From Amaranthus tricolor (taxonomy: Eukaryota > Streptophyta > Magnoliopsida > Caryophyllales > Amaranthaceae): a stretch of 64,000 nt of DNA. Position numbers and translations under genes: made by a program. The DNA lies in NCBI RefSeq assembly GCF_026212465.1, contig NC_080055.1, forward strand, positions 23,960,291-24,024,290, given 5' to 3'. Below the pieces are notes generated by a model that was given only the letters and a program-made list of their open reading frames with translations, ran no database searches and was not told the origin of the DNA. This document shows positions 62,426 through 64,000 of this stretch, one piece after another (within the stretch, counting starts at the first letter, position 1; each line of letters begins with the position of its first letter).

Positions 62426-64000
62426 ATGGGGAAAAAAGCAGTGTTAATAGGAATCAATTACCCAGGAACAAAAGCAGAACTCAAAGGATGCATCAATGAT
62501 GTTACAAGAATGCGCCAATGTTTACTAGAACGTTACGGATTCGACGAACAAGATATCACAATTTTGATCGATACTGATAGATCGTATGATCAACCAACCG
62601 GCAAAAATATCCGGCGAGCACTTCAGGATTTGGTGCGATCTGCTGAACCAGATGACTTTTTGTTCGTTCATTATAGTGGTCATGGTACTCGTTTACCGGC
62701 TGAAACTGGTGAAGATGATGATACTGGTTTTGATGAGTGTATTGTTCCTTCTGATATGAATCTTATTACTGGTAATTCACTTCTTTTCATGATTTCGTTT
62801 AATATAAATTTTAAATTTTAGGTTAATAGATTATTGATCTGTGATTTTGTTTTGTTTTAGGGGAAATTTGACTTTAGTGATTTTGATTATTTTGCTGTAG
62901 TTGTTTAGTATATTAGTCTTGGCTGCTTTTTTTGGTTGAATTTTACTGGGATGTGAAAAGTGGCAAAAGAATTGACGTTCTGTTTCGATTGATCTGAGTC
63001 GCATGATGAATAATCTGTTCCCGAATTACGAATCAAAACAAATGAATTAAGATCCATTTTGGACTCTCTTTTTTTCCATTTCTGAAAATTTGCGAATTTA
63101 AGAATAAATTATGTTAAATATGAAGGAATCAAAAGTGCAAGGTGATTATTGAGGCTCAATATACGATGAATATTCTATTATACTTTTTTTTTCATACGAA
63201 AATATTTAGATTAGAAGCGTAAATGCAACATATCACAAAAGTCTTTCATATTCAACACTAATAAGTCCACTTGAAAAGTGTTGGTTGGATGAGAATCATA
63301 TTAGTGACTTGAGCTTTGGATACCATATAAAGGCAACAACTCAACTAAAAACGGATAGTTCTTTACATAATTTATAAATTTAAACCTATAACTTATTTCA
63401 CATTAGTTCAACAATTCGAACTCTGAGGTTAGGATAAAGCTTAGCGTTAGAAATTTTCTTGAATAATCGTTTTTTAGATGTGGATAAGGCCCTTAAAATA
63501 GCCTTGAGAGATCGCTCATCGTGCTCCTACCCTTCTGCAAACAATGTTTAATGCTTATGGCTATAATTCTATGCAAACTTCAGAAAAGATGTCAATAGGC
63601 CATGCTGTACTTAAAAAAAAAAGAAGTGTTGATGCTAAATATAATGTTTTCTGGGAGATAAGCTATTTGCATCATGTTTTAGAGAATCTTAATCATTTTC
63701 TAAATATTGCCCTGGACCTCCTTTGAAAAGGGTATAATCAGTCGTCTTTCATCCCTCTCTAGACCCTATTCATAGCTTCTATCAGCGGAATATACAGAGT
63801 ATGATGATATGGGGAGGAGGAGTTATTTGCTTAATGCCAATGTCACTTTGTGCAGATGAAGATTTCAAAGACTTGGTGTGTCAAGTGCCAGAAGGTTGCC
63901 GGATCACAATAGTCTCTGACTCATGCCACAGCGGAGGCCTAATTAGTGGGGCAAAAGAGCAGATCGGAGAAAGCACACAATCCAATTCAAATGAAGGCAA
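62426..64000 (+). CDS. Type II metacaspase, 5' part (continues beyond the window)
   Basis: Exon 1 is 62426-62771. Exon 2 starts at 63856 (GTGCAG acceptor, codon GAT split 1/2) and runs to the window edge. The 164 or so visible residues open [20 protein letters not shown] without any proline-rich prodomain, which defines type [12 protein letters not shown] carries the catalytic His (residue 86), and SDSCHSGG the catalytic Cys (residue 139). [20 protein letters not shown] lies between. Metacaspases are calcium-activated Arg/Lys-specific cysteine proteases of the cytosol that act in wound responses and cell death. EQIGEST after the Cys matches the MC4-9 group, most like MC4/MC5. The linker and p10 part lie outside the window. 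The 1.08 kb intron holds nothing recognisable. Confidence 0.95.

Overview
The window is nuclear DNA of a flowering plant. Every real gene has GT-AG introns, the non-coding DNA is AT-rich and packed with plant transposons, and the proteins include a plastid-targeted ribosomal protein and a type II metacaspase. The protein set fits a eudicot. The recurrent GAGACGGTCTCA-type miniature elements remind me of Caryophyllales/Amaranthaceae genomes, but that is an impression and the species cannot be fixed.

Left third (1-20.9 kb) is a transposon district. A 10.5 kb CACTA (En/Spm) element at 2291-12789 has matched termini and a TGA target duplication. It carries a broken TNP2 transposase, a broken Transposase_24-type ORF and a Ulp1-like protease remnant. 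A 1.7 kb solo-LTR-like insertion splits the TNP2 gene, and a 169-bp tandem array sits where the protease should finish. Next come a reverse-strand TNP2 fragment, a 580-bp AT microsatellite, and a second, non-autonomous CACTA element (15579-18849, CAA duplication) with the same ends and almost 1 kb of (AT)n inside.

Right two thirds (20.9-64 kb) hold six host genes, all on the + strand: a DUF599 membrane protein (21.1-24.1 kb, 2-3 exons); a 14-exon TMEM192-like membrane/coiled-coil protein spread over 18 kb (26.6-44.7 kb); plastid ribosomal protein S9 (47.0-49.6 kb, 2 exons); a single-exon four-helix membrane protein of a plant-only family (50.7-51.3 kb); a nine-exon, probably plastid GNAT acetyltransferase (53.0-60.5 kb); and the first two exons of a type II metacaspase running off the right edge (62.4-64 kb). 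Exon joins were chosen by splice signals and reading phase. The TMEM192-like gene joins to exactly 354 codons and the GNAT gene to exactly 295. No operon-like logic applies and the genes look functionally unrelated.

The introns hold young-looking insertions that explain much of their length: a Helitron with a textbook AT target and CTAG hairpin end, two short reverse-strand LTR elements with primer sites and 5-bp duplications, a hAT-type MITE with a perfect 8-bp duplication, a hAT-like element nested in another MITE, and at least nine further copies of MITE families. I found no tRNA, rRNA, CRISPR array or dedicated defence system. The most unusual structures are the minisatellite-cored MITE family and the rearranged CACTA element.
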